Below, piece by piece: positions 37,132 to 46,734 of a stretch of 64,000 nucleotides of DNA. The stretch is from Psychrobacter sp. Cmf 22.2. GTDB taxonomy: Bacteria > Pseudomonadota > Gammaproteobacteria > Pseudomonadales > Moraxellaceae. Made by a program: the position numbers and the translations under genes. The stretch covers positions 806,001-870,000 of the forward strand of contig NZ_MRYA01000001.1 of assembly GCF_001921745.1 (NCBI RefSeq), in the 5' to 3' direction. Under the pieces are notes generated by a model. The model had not been told where the DNA came from and ran no database searches. It was given only the letters and a program-made list of their open reading frames with translations. How positions within the stretch are numbered: position 1 is the first letter of the stretch; every line of letters begins with the position of its first letter.

Positions 37132-37453
37132 ACATGTATCCTTAATAAAAAATATAAATAAAATAATACAGATGTCAGCTACTTTAGCAAAACCGTTATT
37201 ATTGTCAACTGTGTTTGCGTGACACCATTTGCGCATTAGCTATAGAGGTTTTATGCGATTATCAAATCGCTTATTGACTAATATAGACGGTACTATTTAG
37301 TAGCCAAAAGAAAACACCTAAAGAATGCGTACGATAGTTATTATATGGGGTCGATTGTGTCAGTTAACAACGATAATTGATAAAACATGCTAGTTTAAAC
37401 GCTCATTTATCGCTATCATTGCTCTGTACTTTACAGTTATACCGAGTCGTTTT
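37132..37453. other. Divergent intergenic region BI-1 gene / nadK
   Basis: A 322-bp gap containing the promoter candidate for the BI-1 gene (37181-37208). No nadK promoter could be assigned with confidence and no hairpin is notable. Confidence 0.5.
37181..37208 (-). promoter_or_regulatory. Candidate promoter of the BI-1/YccA-like gene
   Basis: Consensus TTGACA (37203-37208) and TAAAGT (37181-37186) on the minus strand are separated by 16 nt. Confidence 0.55.
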
Positions 37454-38458
37454 ATGGAAAACTCAGCGCAGTCAGAAAGATTGCCGCATTTGCACGAATC
37501 AGAGCTGTTTCATGCTATAAAAAACCCTGCTTTTAGGCGTATTGGTCTGATGGGCCGCGCTGGAAAACGTAGCGTGACCCAAAGTCTTGTTCAAATCGCG
37601 CAAACCATCAATGATATGGGTTTGACGTTGATTATGGATGTACAAACTGCTAACTTGCCCACCCTTGATCTGACTGAAGTAGAAAAAGTCAAAATCGTCA
37701 AGCGTAGTTTGATAGGCGAGATTTGCGACCTTGTCATTGTGGTAGGGGGAGATGGTTCTATTTTACATGCTGCCGAAGCACTGGCGCGTTATCGCGTACC
37801 TGTATTAGGGGTCAATCGTGGCCGACTTGGTTTCTTGGCTGATGTAAAGCCTGATGAAGCGGCCTTTAAACTGCGTCAAGTGTTGATGGGCGACTATCAG
37901 CTTGATCATAGATTTTTATTGACCATGGAGATAAGAGAAGGACGTGATATCATTCATGAAGATATGGCACTTAATGATATCGTATTGCATGCAGGTAAAT
38001 CGGTACATATGATTGATTTTCAGATGAAAATTGATGGTCAGGATGTTTATCGTCAGCACAGCGATGGTTTGATTGCTGCAACGCCTACAGGATCGACTGC
38101 CTATGCCTTGTCAGGTGGCGGCCCGATTATTCACCCAAGTATGGATGCAATATGTCTAGTGCCTATGCATCCACATACGCTATCGAGCAGACCGATCGTG
38201 GTCAGTGGTAATAGTGAAGTTTGTATTCGTATTCATGAAGACAATCGTACGCAGCCAATGGTTAGTGCAGACGGCAAAGCGAGCGTCCCACTTGAACAAG
38301 AACAGCGTTTATACATTCGTAAGCATCCAGACAAGCTGACTTTACTGCATCCACCAGGCTTTGATTTTTATGAAGCCTGCCGTACTAAGCTACACTGGAA
38401 CGTCCACGCTGAAGAATTTAGCCTTGATAGTGATGATGATACTATAGATGATGAGTAA
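37454..38458 (+). CDS. nadK: NAD kinase
   Basis: Phosphorylates NAD to NADP using ATP or polyphosphate. The 334-residue protein has the kinase motif GGDGS at about 98-102, followed by GVNRGRLGFLAD, and the NAD-binding region ATPTGSTAYALSGGGPI near 215. A final acidic tail (DSDDDTIDDE) and about 25 extra N-terminal residues make it somewhat longer than E. coli NadK (292). It is followed 34 bp later by the YeaC-like gene on the same strand, so they are probably co-transcribed. Confidence 0.95.
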   Translation: MENSAQSERLPHLHESELFHAIKNPAFRRIGLMGRAGKRSVTQSLVQIAQTINDMGLTLIMDVQTANLPTLDLTEVEKVKIVKRSLIGEICDLVIVVGGDGSILHAAEALARYRVPVLGVNRGRLGFLADVKPDEAAFKLRQVLMGDYQLDHRFLLTMEIREGRDIIHEDMALNDIVLHAGKSVHMIDFQMKIDGQDVYRQHSDGLIAATPTGSTAYALSGGGPIIHPSMDAICLVPMHPHTLSSRPIVVSGNSEVCIRIHEDNRTQPMVSADGKASVPLEQEQRLYIRKHPDKLTLLHPPGFDFYEACRTKLHWNVHAEEFSLDSDDDTIDDE

Positions 38459-38492
38459 GCATATCTAAAAATAATAGTAGAGAGTAGATATA

Positions 38493-38804
38493 ATGGATAA
38501 ACAAACAATCTTAGCAAGTCTAACGCCGGAGTTGGTTGATAAGTTCCGCGTTGCTATCGAGCTGGGTAAATGGGCCGATGGCACTAAGTTAAGCGCTGAA
38601 CAGCGTGCTACTTGTATGCAGGCAGTAATGATTTGGGAGCATGAACATCTGGCTCCTGCAGAACGTACTGGATTTATTCATAAACCCATAAAAGACGATG
38701 GTTCAATCATTGGGGCTGAATGTGATGTGGAACATGAGCATCATTATCCTAATATGCCTAATCCTAAAGGTGCAATTCAGCCTGTCAAATTTCGTGATAA
38801 ATAA
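38493..38804 (+). CDS. DUF1315 (YeaC-like) protein
   Basis: Small cytoplasmic protein of 103 residues of unknown function. It fits the YeaC family by its N-terminal LTPELVDKFRVAIELGKWADG pattern in parts, the EQRATCMQAVMIWEHEH segment and the ERTGFIHK motif. An AGAGTAG precedes the ATG. It follows nadK closely, which hints at co-transcription but not at a function. Confidence 0.8.
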   Translation: MDKQTILASLTPELVDKFRVAIELGKWADGTKLSAEQRATCMQAVMIWEHEHLAPAERTGFIHKPIKDDGSIIGAECDVEHEHHYPNMPNPKGAIQPVKFRDK

Positions 38805-38866
38805 CGTGATAAGTTAAGTAATATCGAGCGAGATAAGTTTGAACAATCTTAATCAACTTAACATAG

Positions 38867-38900
38867 AAAAGCCACACTATCATAATAGTGTGGCTTCTTT
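38867..38900. terminator. Bidirectional terminator after the YeaC-like gene
   Basis: AAGCCACACTAT / ATAGTGTGGCTT with a 4-nt loop. The U-tract on the plus strand is interrupted (TTCTTT); the A-run on the other side gives a good tail for the minus-strand HopJ-family gene. Confidence 0.85.
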
Positions 38901-38923
38901 GTATTGACTGAATACTATATAGC

Positions 38924-39298
38924 TTATAGTGCAGTAGTATCTACGTTTGGACGCAACGTTAGCGGATTTGTTTCCATTAGAAAACCTTGCCAGCCCCAAT
39001 GTAGAAAATTACGAATGTTCGCATGGTCTGTACCATTTGGCGTAGCTTTTACCTTTTCGTAATGCTCACCGAAAAGCTTTAGGGTGTCTAATTGATCTAA
39101 ACCATGATGTTTAGCAAAGCCAAAGATTTTTGCACTACCTTCGTTTTCGCCAGCGTCATTATGCAATAAGCCATTTACAAATGGCACTGGCGCATAGCGA
39201 TAAAAATCATCGATAAAGCTGATAACATCATTAAATCCAATGGCTTTTTTGTTCAAACCATTAAGCAAAGCCGATACGTCTGATTGGCGGATACTCAT
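38924..39298 (-). CDS. HopJ-family protein
   Basis: Protein of 124 residues in the family named after the Pseudomonas type III effector HopJ. Visible features are the FIDDFYRYAPVPFVNG segment near 25-40, the GSAKIFGFAKHHGL segment near 55-68 and HYEKVKATPNGTDHANIR. Most members occur in free-living bacteria without type III secretion and there is none in this window, so an effector role is unlikely; the function is unknown. It lies 27 bp downstream of csrA and is probably in the same transcript. Confidence 0.78.
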   Translation of the reverse strand: MSIRQSDVSALLNGLNKKAIGFNDVISFIDDFYRYAPVPFVNGLLHNDAGENEGSAKIFGFAKHHGLDQLDTLKLFGEHYEKVKATPNGTDHANIRNFLHWGWQGFLMETNPLTLRPNVDTTAL

Positions 39299-39325
39299 AA
39301 GTAAATGACCTCAAAGCAGGTTAAA

Positions 39326-39571
39326 TTAGCGATTAAAGTAGTCTTCGTCATCGAATGAAGGCGCAAAATTGCCTTGTTCAAGATGCTGCATCTGTGACTG
39401 TACTGTACGCTCTTGTTGGATACGCTGATAAATCTCTTCACGATGTACCGCAATATCTTTAGGCGCATTGACACCTATACGTACCTGATTGCCTTTGACG
39501 CCTAGAACAGTAACACTGACTTCATCACCGATCATTAACGTCTCGCCCACGCGGCGTGTCAAAATTAGCAT
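39326..39571 (-). CDS. csrA: Carbon storage regulator CsrA
   Basis: Post-transcriptional regulator that binds GGA motifs in mRNA leaders as a dimer. The core [16 protein letters not shown]...[22 protein letters not shown] is standard, with R44 (VHREE region) in the RNA-binding surface. At 81 residues it is longer than the 61 of E. coli, with a C-terminal extension (about 57-81) rich in Gln, Asp and Glu, as seen in other Moraxellaceae. csrA has no alaS immediately upstream here: lysC lies between alaS and csrA, both on the same strand. The HopJ-family gene follows. Confidence 0.95.
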   Translation of the reverse strand: MLILTRRVGETLMIGDEVSVTVLGVKGNQVRIGVNAPKDIAVHREEIYQRIQQERTVQSQMQHLEQGNFAPSFDDEDYFNR

Positions 39572-40015
39572 GCGTCACACTCCTTATGTCGCATTAAAAA
39601 ATTATTACTCATTACATTACATCTCAATTACAGATCATCCCTGTATCGTTATAACATAAACCTTATTTACGATAACCATAAGGTAATACATGTACCTTAT
39701 GCTATAGGTAAAGTGTTACACAATAAGCGATGATGATAGGTAGGTTCATTTAGCCCAAATGAGTTCCCATTATAGGTGGCATAATAGATACTGTCACGGG
39801 TTTTCATAAAACTATTGGATAAATTCTAACGTTGACAACAATAAAATGATAAAAGGGGAGCAAAAAGTCTTTATTGAAGCAAATAATTACCAGAAGTAAT
39901 CAATAGCTATTCAATAAAAAACCGTTAAAACAGCTTCGCAGTTTTAACGGTTTTTCTAATGGTTCTAATGATGATCAAAGCTTATATCATCAGAGCTTAG
40001 TGTTTTATATTGTTT
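39572..40015. other. Intergenic region csrA / lysC
   Basis: A 444-bp gap on the minus strand holding the lysC terminator (39916-39955) and, presumably, the csrA promoter and leader. I saw no other strong structure or ORF. Confidence 0.5.
39916..39955. terminator. Intrinsic terminator after lysC
   Basis: A long stem AAAAACCGTTAAAAC / GTTTTAACGGTTTTT is capped by a GC pair around TTC. Both sides carry A/T runs. It lies about 60 nt beyond the lysC stop. Confidence 0.85.
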
Positions 40016-41302
40016 TTATAACCCAGCAATTTTGCTATCACCGTCTTCACGATCTAGACCAAATGCAGTATGTAACGACTTAACCGCTTTTTCCAAATGC
40101 TGATCTTGAATCAAAACAGAAACTTTAATTTCGCTAGTCGATATCATTTGGATATTGATGTTGTTTTCAGCAAGAGTTTGGAACATTAAGCTGGCAACAC
40201 CTGCATGCGAGCGCATACCAACGCCTACTAATGAAACTTTGACAACTTCACTATTGCCTAGGATCTCTTTTGCACCAATCTCATCTTTAACCTCGTCGTT
40301 TAGCACCTTCATAGTTTTGTCTAAGTCAGTGCGATTAACGGTAAAGGTGAAGTCTGTTGTACCTTGATCTGAAAGATTTTGTACAATCATATCGATCTCA
40401 ATGTTAGCGCGACCAATCGGGCTTAAGATAGCAGAGGCAATACCAGGATGATCAGGTACACCGCGTACTACAATTTTTGCTTCGTCTCGGTTGAATGCGA
40501 TACCTGAGATGATTGCCTGTTCCATATTGTCTCCTTCGTCTATCGTAATTAGGGTGCCGACAGTGTCTTGAAATTCTTGATCAAAGCTACCGTCGGTATT
40601 TTCATCAAAGCTAGAAAGTACACGTAAAGGCACACCATACTTACCAGCGAATTCTACTGAACGAATTTGCAAAATCTTGGAGCCAAGACTTGCCATTTCG
40701 AGCATTTCCTCAAAAGTGATTTTTTCAAGTTTTTTAGCTTTTGAGGTGACGCGAGGGTCGGTGGTATAGACGCCATCAACATCTGTATAAATTTGACACT
40801 CGTCTGCACCCAAAGCAGCTGCAATCGCAACACCTGTCGTATCAGAACCACCGCGGCCTAATGTAGTTGCGTTGCCTTCTTCATCAATACCTTGAAAACC
40901 TGCCACAATAACGATATTACCAGCGTCTAGTTGTTCACGTATGTTTTTATCATCAATGCTTTCGATACGTGCTTTATTGTGCGCGTTATCCGTTTTAATC
41001 GCTACTTGACGACCAGTCATTGAGCGAGCACCAATACCAAGCTCTTTGATTGCCATGGCTAGGAGTGAGATAGAAACTTGCTCACCTGTCGAGACCATTT
41101 GATCGTATTCACGAGGATCAGGCTGAGTGCTAATTTGACGAGCCAGATCGATTAAACGGTTGGTTTCACCGCTCATAGCTGAAACCACAACGACCACTTG
41201 ATGACCGTTGTCGTGCCAACGTTTGACGCGTTTTGCGACATTTTTGATACGGTCGATACTGCCCATCGACGTACCACCATACTTTTGGACTATTAAAGCC
41301 AT
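40016..41302 (-). CDS. lysC: Aspartate kinase
   Basis: First enzyme of the aspartate family pathway (Lys, Thr, Met, diaminopimelate). Of 428 residues, the catalytic domain (about 1-250) begins with VQKYGGTSMGS and contains the TLGRGGSDTTGVA motif near 150. Two ACT domains (about 265-420) bind the feedback inhibitors. It is a monofunctional class II-like kinase of the Pseudomonas type rather than a kinase-homoserine dehydrogenase fusion. No lysine riboswitch was seen upstream. It lies between alaS and csrA on the same strand. Confidence 0.94.
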   Translation of the reverse strand: MALIVQKYGGTSMGSIDRIKNVAKRVKRWHDNGHQVVVVVSAMSGETNRLIDLARQISTQPDPREYDQMVSTGEQVSISLLAMAIKELGIGARSMTGRQVAIKTDNAHNKARIESIDDKNIREQLDAGNIVIVAGFQGIDEEGNATTLGRGGSDTTGVAIAAALGADECQIYTDVDGVYTTDPRVTSKAKKLEKITFEEMLEMASLGSKILQIRSVEFAGKYGVPLRVLSSFDENTDGSFDQEFQDTVGTLITIDEGDNMEQAIISGIAFNRDEAKIVVRGVPDHPGIASAILSPIGRANIEIDMIVQNLSDQGTTDFTFTVNRTDLDKTMKVLNDEVKDEIGAKEILGNSEVVKVSLVGVGMRSHAGVASLMFQTLAENNINIQMISTSEIKVSVLIQDQHLEKAVKSLHTAFGLDREDGDSKIAGL

Positions 41303-41533
41303 AAAATTTACCTATTATTCGACAATGGCTGTCTATAAGTTGCTAGCGTTAACCTACAATGAGTCTATTTGTTCCTATGGCTCGAGGTAGATACTAATAA
41401 CGATAAAGCCGGATGATAAAAACTGCTGTGCTGTCTATTTTTTTGATGGCAGACTGGTTTAAGAGCTGACCGCCATACTTTATACCACACTAGCACGCTG
41501 ATTTTAAGTCGTAACCGCTATTAGATACATGGC

Positions 41534-41560
41534 GATTGGTTATAATGGTTATAACCAATC
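41534..41560. repeat. 12-bp perfect hairpin downstream of alaS
   Basis: GATTGGTTATAA (41534-41545) and TTATAACCAATC (41549-41560) pair perfectly around a 3-nt loop. It begins 37 nt after the alaS stop and is not followed by a T-run on either strand. Confidence 0.7.
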
Positions 41561-41596
41561 AGATAATCTACTAAAATCTGAGCATATCGCCCATCT

Positions 41597-44269
41597 TTAG
41601 TCAAGTTGTGACTCAATCCACGCTGGTAAATCTTTGATGACTATACCTGTATTATCGGTTTTGGGTGCACCGCCTTGTGCATAATCAGGTTTACCACCGC
41701 CTTTACCTCCGAGCTCACTGGCAAGATGACGAACGATGTCACCGGCTTTAATACGAGCAGTGACTGACTTGGCTACACTGGCCGCCAATGCTAGTTGTCC
41801 ATCTTTATCACCCACTAAGACGATTACGCTGTCTGATAGTTTGGACTTGATGTCATCCATTAAAGGACGAATCGACTTGCCATCAATACCCTCAACAGTA
41901 CTAATCAATACTGGCGTACCTGCAATCGTCTGCACATTGTCTAATAAGCTCGCCGCTTGAGCACTGGCCATTTTCTGTTGTAGGCGCTCCAGTTGTTTTT
42001 CTAAGTCGCGCTGTTTGTCTGCCATGGTCTGTACACGCTGGGCTACTTCAGGACGTTTGACCTTGAGCTGAGATGCTAAAGTGCTCAGCTGCTGATCATT
42101 TTGCTGGATATATTTTATCGCACCCATGCCAGTAACGGCTTCAATCCGGCGAATACCTGCGGCAATGCCAGACTCATTGATAATTTTGAAGACACCGATA
42201 TCACCGGTACGCTGCACATGAAGGCCACCACATAGCTCAATAGAGAAGGGCTGACGCTGTCCGTCAACGATACTGTCTGTGCCCATTGTTAAGACGCGAA
42301 CGTCATTGCCATATTTTTCACCGAATAGCGCCACTGCACCTTTTTGCATCGCTTCATCGATGGGCATATTCTCGATACAAGCAGGCACGTTAGCTTGTAT
42401 TTGTTCATTGACTAGGCGTTCTACGCGCATTATTTCAGTACTGCTGACGGGCTTGTCATAAGCAAAGTCAAAACGTAACACATCGCTTGATACCAGCGAG
42501 CCTTTTTGTGCAACCTCATCGCCCAACACTAATTTTAATGCTGCATGCAATAGGTGAGTGGCAGAATGGTTTTTGGCACTAGCGGCACGAACATCAGACA
42601 GAACTTGAGCATCAGCTGTTTGTTTAGTAGCAACCTCTCCCATAGTGACGACACCATAATGGATAATGGCTTGACCAGATTTTTTGGTATCTTGAACTTC
42701 AAAGACACCGGAGGCGGTACGAATTTCGCCCAGCTCGCCAACCTGTCCGCCACCTTCAGCATAAAATGGTGTGCGATCAAGCACAACAACGCCTTCCATA
42801 CCTTCGTTCAAGTTGTCTACTTGATTGCCGTCTTGATAAAGAGCATCAATGGTCACACCTTCTTCTTCTAATTGCTCATAACCAATAAATTCAGTAGGAC
42901 TCTCTACTTGAATGACACTGCTGTAATCAACATCGAATTTGCCAGCATCACGCGCGCGATCACGCTGTGCTTGCATATGCTCATCGAACTCAGCCTCATC
43001 GATCACAATACCACGCTCGCGCGTGATGTCAGCCGTCAAGTCTAGCGGGAATCCATAAGTATCATAAAGTTTAAACGCCGCTTCACCAGAGAGGGTATCG
43101 CCGTCTTGCAGGCCTTCAAGCTCAGCGGCAAGCAAACGTAAACCTTGTGCTAGTGTCTTGGCAAATTGAGTTTCTTCTTTTTGAATCGCGTTTTCGATGA
43201 CGCTTTGCTTATCCTTTAGCTCAGGATAAGCTTCTCCCATTTCAGCTACGAGTGGCGCGACCATCTTATAGAAGAAATCGCTATCGGCGCCAAGCTTATT
43301 ACCATGGCGGACAGCTCGGCGAATGACACGGCGTAACACATAACCGCGCCCTTCATTGCTTGGCAGGACACCATCAGCAATCAAAAAGGAAACTGCACGT
43401 ATGTGATCAGCGATCACTTTAAGCGATGACTGCTGCTCATTTTGGATAACTAAAATATCAGCAGCGGCATCCATCAGATGAACGAATAAATCAATCTCGT
43501 AGTTGCCATGGACGTTTTGCATGATGGCGCTAATACGCTCAAGCCCCATGCCAGTATCGACACTAGGCGCAGGCAATGGCAGCATGGTGCCATCTTTTTG
43601 ACGATTAAACTGCATAAATACGCAGTTCCAAATCTCGATATAGCGGTCGCCGTCTTCTTCAGGGGTACCAGGTAAGCCACCTTCAATCTCAGGACCGTGA
43701 TCGTAAAAGACCTCAGTACAAGGACCACAAGGACCAGTATCGCCCATCGTCCAGAAGTTATCAGACGCGTAGGGTGCGCCTTTATTATCACCGATACGAA
43801 TGATACGATCGCTAGGAATACCAATATCTTTATTCCAGATATCAAAGGCTTCATCATCGGTTTCATAAATGGTCACGTACAAGCGATCCTTGTCTATCCC
43901 AAGCCATTCATCAGATGTCAAAAACTCCCAAATGTATGCAATGCCTGCTTGCTTGAAGTAATCACCAAATGAGAAGTTACCTAGCATCTCAAAAAACGTA
44001 TGATGCCGTGCCGTATAGCCAACATTGTCCAGATCATTATGTTTGCCGCCTGCACGTACACATTTTTGTGAAGATACAGCACGTGTATAGTCACGTGGCT
44101 CCATGCCCAAAAACGTCTCTTTAAACTGGTTCATACCGGCATTGGTAAATAGCAGTGTGGGATCATTATGCGGGATGAGACTTGATGAAGACACAACGGT
44201 ATGCTGCTTGCTCACAAAAAAATCTAGAAAAGCTTGACGAATATCGGCTGAGCGAAATGGCTGACTCAC
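41597..44269 (-). CDS. alaS: Alanyl-tRNA synthetase
   Basis: Charges tRNA-Ala. The 890-residue protein has the class II catalytic core (about 1-240) beginning DIRQAFLDFF and containing GMNQFKETFLG. An editing domain carries the zinc motif HSATHLLH near 570 and CGGLHV near 675. The C-terminal coiled coil (about 725-765) and C-Ala domain with GGGKPDYAQGG near 865 follow. The length is usual (E. coli 876). The order alaS-lysC-csrA is conserved in several gammaproteobacteria. Confidence 0.97.
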   Translation of the reverse strand: MSQPFRSADIRQAFLDFFVSKQHTVVSSSSLIPHNDPTLLFTNAGMNQFKETFLGMEPRDYTRAVSSQKCVRAGGKHNDLDNVGYTARHHTFFEMLGNFSFGDYFKQAGIAYIWEFLTSDEWLGIDKDRLYVTIYETDDEAFDIWNKDIGIPSDRIIRIGDNKGAPYASDNFWTMGDTGPCGPCTEVFYDHGPEIEGGLPGTPEEDGDRYIEIWNCVFMQFNRQKDGTMLPLPAPSVDTGMGLERISAIMQNVHGNYEIDLFVHLMDAAADILVIQNEQQSSLKVIADHIRAVSFLIADGVLPSNEGRGYVLRRVIRRAVRHGNKLGADSDFFYKMVAPLVAEMGEAYPELKDKQSVIENAIQKEETQFAKTLAQGLRLLAAELEGLQDGDTLSGEAAFKLYDTYGFPLDLTADITRERGIVIDEAEFDEHMQAQRDRARDAGKFDVDYSSVIQVESPTEFIGYEQLEEEGVTIDALYQDGNQVDNLNEGMEGVVVLDRTPFYAEGGGQVGELGEIRTASGVFEVQDTKKSGQAIIHYGVVTMGEVATKQTADAQVLSDVRAASAKNHSATHLLHAALKLVLGDEVAQKGSLVSSDVLRFDFAYDKPVSSTEIMRVERLVNEQIQANVPACIENMPIDEAMQKGAVALFGEKYGNDVRVLTMGTDSIVDGQRQPFSIELCGGLHVQRTGDIGVFKIINESGIAAGIRRIEAVTGMGAIKYIQQNDQQLSTLASQLKVKRPEVAQRVQTMADKQRDLEKQLERLQQKMASAQAASLLDNVQTIAGTPVLISTVEGIDGKSIRPLMDDIKSKLSDSVIVLVGDKDGQLALAASVAKSVTARIKAGDIVRHLASELGGKGGGKPDYAQGGAPKTDNTGIVIKDLPAWIESQLD

Positions 44270-44447
44270 AGCGGCTCCTTACTGACAAATAGAGATAAAT
44301 AAAAAGGACAAAATAAAGAAAATAATTTTGCAAGCGATTTTAGCACAAACACATAAGGTGTGTTGAAGATTCACAAATAGACGCTTAGTAAACACCAGTC
44401 AAACCTATATACAGCTTTTATAAGTATTAAGAGGTTCAGACTTAACA

Positions 44448-46127
44448 CTACTTAGTCAAAATCGCGGCATCCGTTTCGTCAAGTTGATTCTGAATTAGAG
44501 GATCAGATTCGATTATTTTTACAGGCAGATAGCGCAATTGTAACTTGATAGGTAAGTAATCAGGAAAGTTATCTGCCATATCTTGAGTGATAACCGCTTC
44601 AATCTTTTGTACATCAGAGGAGGTCGGACTGTTTTCGCCACGAATGACAGCACGTACAGTCTGATAGCCATCAACTTTCACAAATTGCGTGTTGGTTAAT
44701 ACGTTACCTTTATCCATAAAATGGCTGTTAATAGCGTCTTTGACGTTATTTTCAAAGGCTTGCTGTTTGGCGCTAACGTTTAAGTTGATGGTCAAATAAA
44801 TACCCAAGCCGACTAATAGTAATAAAGCGATGGCATTACGGCGAAAAAACGTCAAATAGGTGCTTGATTTGTAGTCATCATCGACCAAACGACGAAAGCC
44901 CAAAAACCAAAGCACCATCGCATTCGTAAACTGAATGGCAATAATGTTGGTCAAAGCGAGCAGGGCTGCACCAAAACCTAACGTGGTCTCTCCATTGGCA
45001 AATAAGATACCACTTGCTGCAAGGGGTGGTACAAGAGCAGTTGCAACCGCGACACCAACCACTGCGACAGACAGATGCGGTGAGACCATTGCATAAGCAC
45101 CAGCAGTACCGCCAGCGAGAGCAATCATTAAGTCCATTGAAGTCGGCTGGGTACGCGAGAGAATTTCAGAGGAAAGCGGTTGACCTTGATGTATATAGCC
45201 AACAATAAAACCTACCAAAATAACTAAAGAGACGCCAGCTATAACGGTAAACAGCGTCCTGCGCAGTAGCGGCATGCGATAGTCAATAATAGCCAATGCA
45301 GTACCAGTAATAGGCCCTAACACCATAGCCACCAACATTGCGCCGATAACAACAGCCGCTGAATTGGTTATCAATCCATAACTGGCAATGATAGCGGAGA
45401 GAGTATTCATTATAAAATACATTTTGCTAGGTAACGCATTGGCCTCAATAGTGAGACGCACTTTTGGATAGTCTACCTTTTGATTGCTAAATTGCTCTGC
45501 TATAAATTGCTTATAAGACTCAAGTTTTTCTTCTTTTTCTTCTTTGACTTCATCGACTTTGTCATCGTCTGTTAGATGGTCTTCTGTGTCAGTATCGCTC
45601 TTTTTATCTTCATCTTCGCCTGTATGTGAGTCAACATCGCTATCAACACCATCGTTCAATGCCGAATCTAGCGCAGATGGTGATAAGTTGTTATTGGGTT
45701 CTGCCGGCATTGTAGGAGGCGTTTGAGACGAAGAAGTCTCTTCTGTTTTATTAGTAAGGTGTCCGTTGTTATCTTTATCATCAGCTTGTGCTGTCGCAGT
45801 CGCTGTTTCAGGTGAGACGTTTTCGACAGAGGCGATGACGACATCTGGGCTGGGCGACTTCATGGTTATTTCAGGATCGGGATGTTTAGCTTCTGCTTTT
45901 ATTTTACCTAAAGGTTGCCTATCATCTTTAACCAAATTATCGTTGTCCGACGGATATGGCTGTTTTGTCTCGGTAGCTTCGGTACTGTTTTTTTCGGTAC
46001 TGTCTTTAAAGTCAGATACGTTCTTTTTTGACGGCGAAGGTTCAGAAGAGTCATTGATTGATGATGTCATGGCATTATGGCTTTGCAAGTCAGATAAGGA
46101 AGGACTGCTATTGTAATGATAAAACAT
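44448..46127 (-). CDS. DUF389 membrane protein with long acidic N-terminus
   Basis: Protein of 559 residues of unknown function. The first 210 residues are hydrophilic, rich in Ser, Asp, Glu and Lys, and probably disordered. The DUF389 membrane domain (about 235-430) follows, with VVIGAMLVAMVLGPITG near 260, several helices and the TALVPPLAASG segment near 365. A C-terminal soluble part (about 440-559) ends it. Related proteins are described only as TIGR00341 family. The ordering differs from members where the soluble part alone precedes the membrane domain. An internal start at residue 20 is possible. Confidence 0.72.
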   Translation of the reverse strand: MFYHYNSSPSLSDLQSHNAMTSSINDSSEPSPSKKNVSDFKDSTEKNSTEATETKQPYPSDNDNLVKDDRQPLGKIKAEAKHPDPEITMKSPSPDVVIASVENVSPETATATAQADDKDNNGHLTNKTEETSSSQTPPTMPAEPNNNLSPSALDSALNDGVDSDVDSHTGEDEDKKSDTDTEDHLTDDDKVDEVKEEKEEKLESYKQFIAEQFSNQKVDYPKVRLTIEANALPSKMYFIMNTLSAIIASYGLITNSAAVVIGAMLVAMVLGPITGTALAIIDYRMPLLRRTLFTVIAGVSLVILVGFIVGYIHQGQPLSSEILSRTQPTSMDLMIALAGGTAGAYAMVSPHLSVAVVGVAVATALVPPLAASGILFANGETTLGFGAALLALTNIIAIQFTNAMVLWFLGFRRLVDDDYKSSTYLTFFRRNAIALLLLVGLGIYLTINLNVSAKQQAFENNVKDAINSHFMDKGNVLTNTQFVKVDGYQTVRAVIRGENSPTSSDVQKIEAVITQDMADNFPDYLPIKLQLRYLPVKIIESDPLIQNQLDETDAAILTK

Positions 46128-46363
46128 GAAGAGCGTAGCAGTTTTTTGACAACAGTTACTATTTTAAAAAACATCAGATGACTAATGTTATAGGTAATTT
46201 ATAGGCAATGTTGATAAGAATGGTACTGAGAATTGATGCATACAATAAGAAGGGGAGGTATAGATTTTATAGAGCGACAAATAATCCCTTATAGTAACAT
46301 GGTTTTATAAGTAAGTCAGCCGATATGTATGCTCTACGAGTACATGTTAAAAGCTTACTATTA

Positions 46364-46399
46364 GTGTGGATTTAACGTATAAAGGAGATATACCCACAC
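46364..46399. repeat. GTGTGG...CCACAC inverted repeat before the small membrane protein gene
   Basis: Six-base arms flank 24 nt that contain an AAAGGAG, 20 nt before the ATG at 46419. It could be a leader hairpin or an operator. Confidence 0.35.
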
Positions 46400-46418
46400 A
46401 AACTATGAGGATTAGGTT

Positions 46419-46631
46419 ATGAACTGGACACTATTTTCTATGATCTACTCAATGACGGCAACAGTTACCATCGGCGTACTTATGATTGCAGCATTGGTGT
46501 CAGGATTCAATGAAATACCGCATATCAAAATTGCTGTAGTCATTGGTATCTTAATCTCAGTGCCAGTCGCATTATTCTTCACCAAAAAGATAAGTAGTAT
46601 CACAGGCAATGAGACAGGTTATAAAGCTTAA
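46419..46631 (+). CDS. Small two-helix membrane protein of unknown function
   Basis: Seventy residues with two hydrophobic helices at about 7-28 and 38-54, then a short basic, polar tail (KKISSITGNETGYKA). A GAGGA lies 7 nt before the ATG, and a bidirectional terminator follows, so it looks like a real monocistronic gene. I do not recognise a family. It is isolated between the DUF389 gene and an L,D-transpeptidase gene, both on the opposite strand, which gives no clue to function. Confidence 0.65.
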   Translation: MNWTLFSMIYSMTATVTIGVLMIAALVSGFNEIPHIKIAVVIGILISVPVALFFTKKISSITGNETGYKA

Positions 46632-46670
46632 AAGGTCGTGACTACCAACTATGTTGCTGGTTTATATAAT

Positions 46671-46701
46671 AAAAAAGACCTTTAAGATAAAGGTCTTTTT
46701 A
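46671..46701. terminator. Bidirectional terminator
   Basis: AAAAAGACCTTTA / TAAAGGTCTTTTT with a 3-nt loop, lying between the convergent small membrane protein gene and L,D-transpeptidase gene. Confidence 0.92.
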
Positions 46702-46734
46702 AAATATTAACTAAGCATATTAACTAGTCGGCTC

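Noticed and set aside
38924..39298. Type III secretion effector
   Set aside because: HopJ is a family name only; there is no secretion system in the window and the gene follows csrA.
41303..41596. Possible lysine riboswitch upstream of lysC
   Set aside because: I could not find the conserved lysine-riboswitch core, and the only strong structure is the simple hairpin after alaS.
43474..43972. Open frames overlapping alaS on both strands
   Set aside because: They are shadows of the alaS coding frame with no ribosome binding site or recognisable protein.
45544..46116. Plus-strand open frames opposite the DUF389 gene
   Set aside because: They mirror the Ser/Asp-rich coding sequence on the other strand and are low-complexity artefacts.
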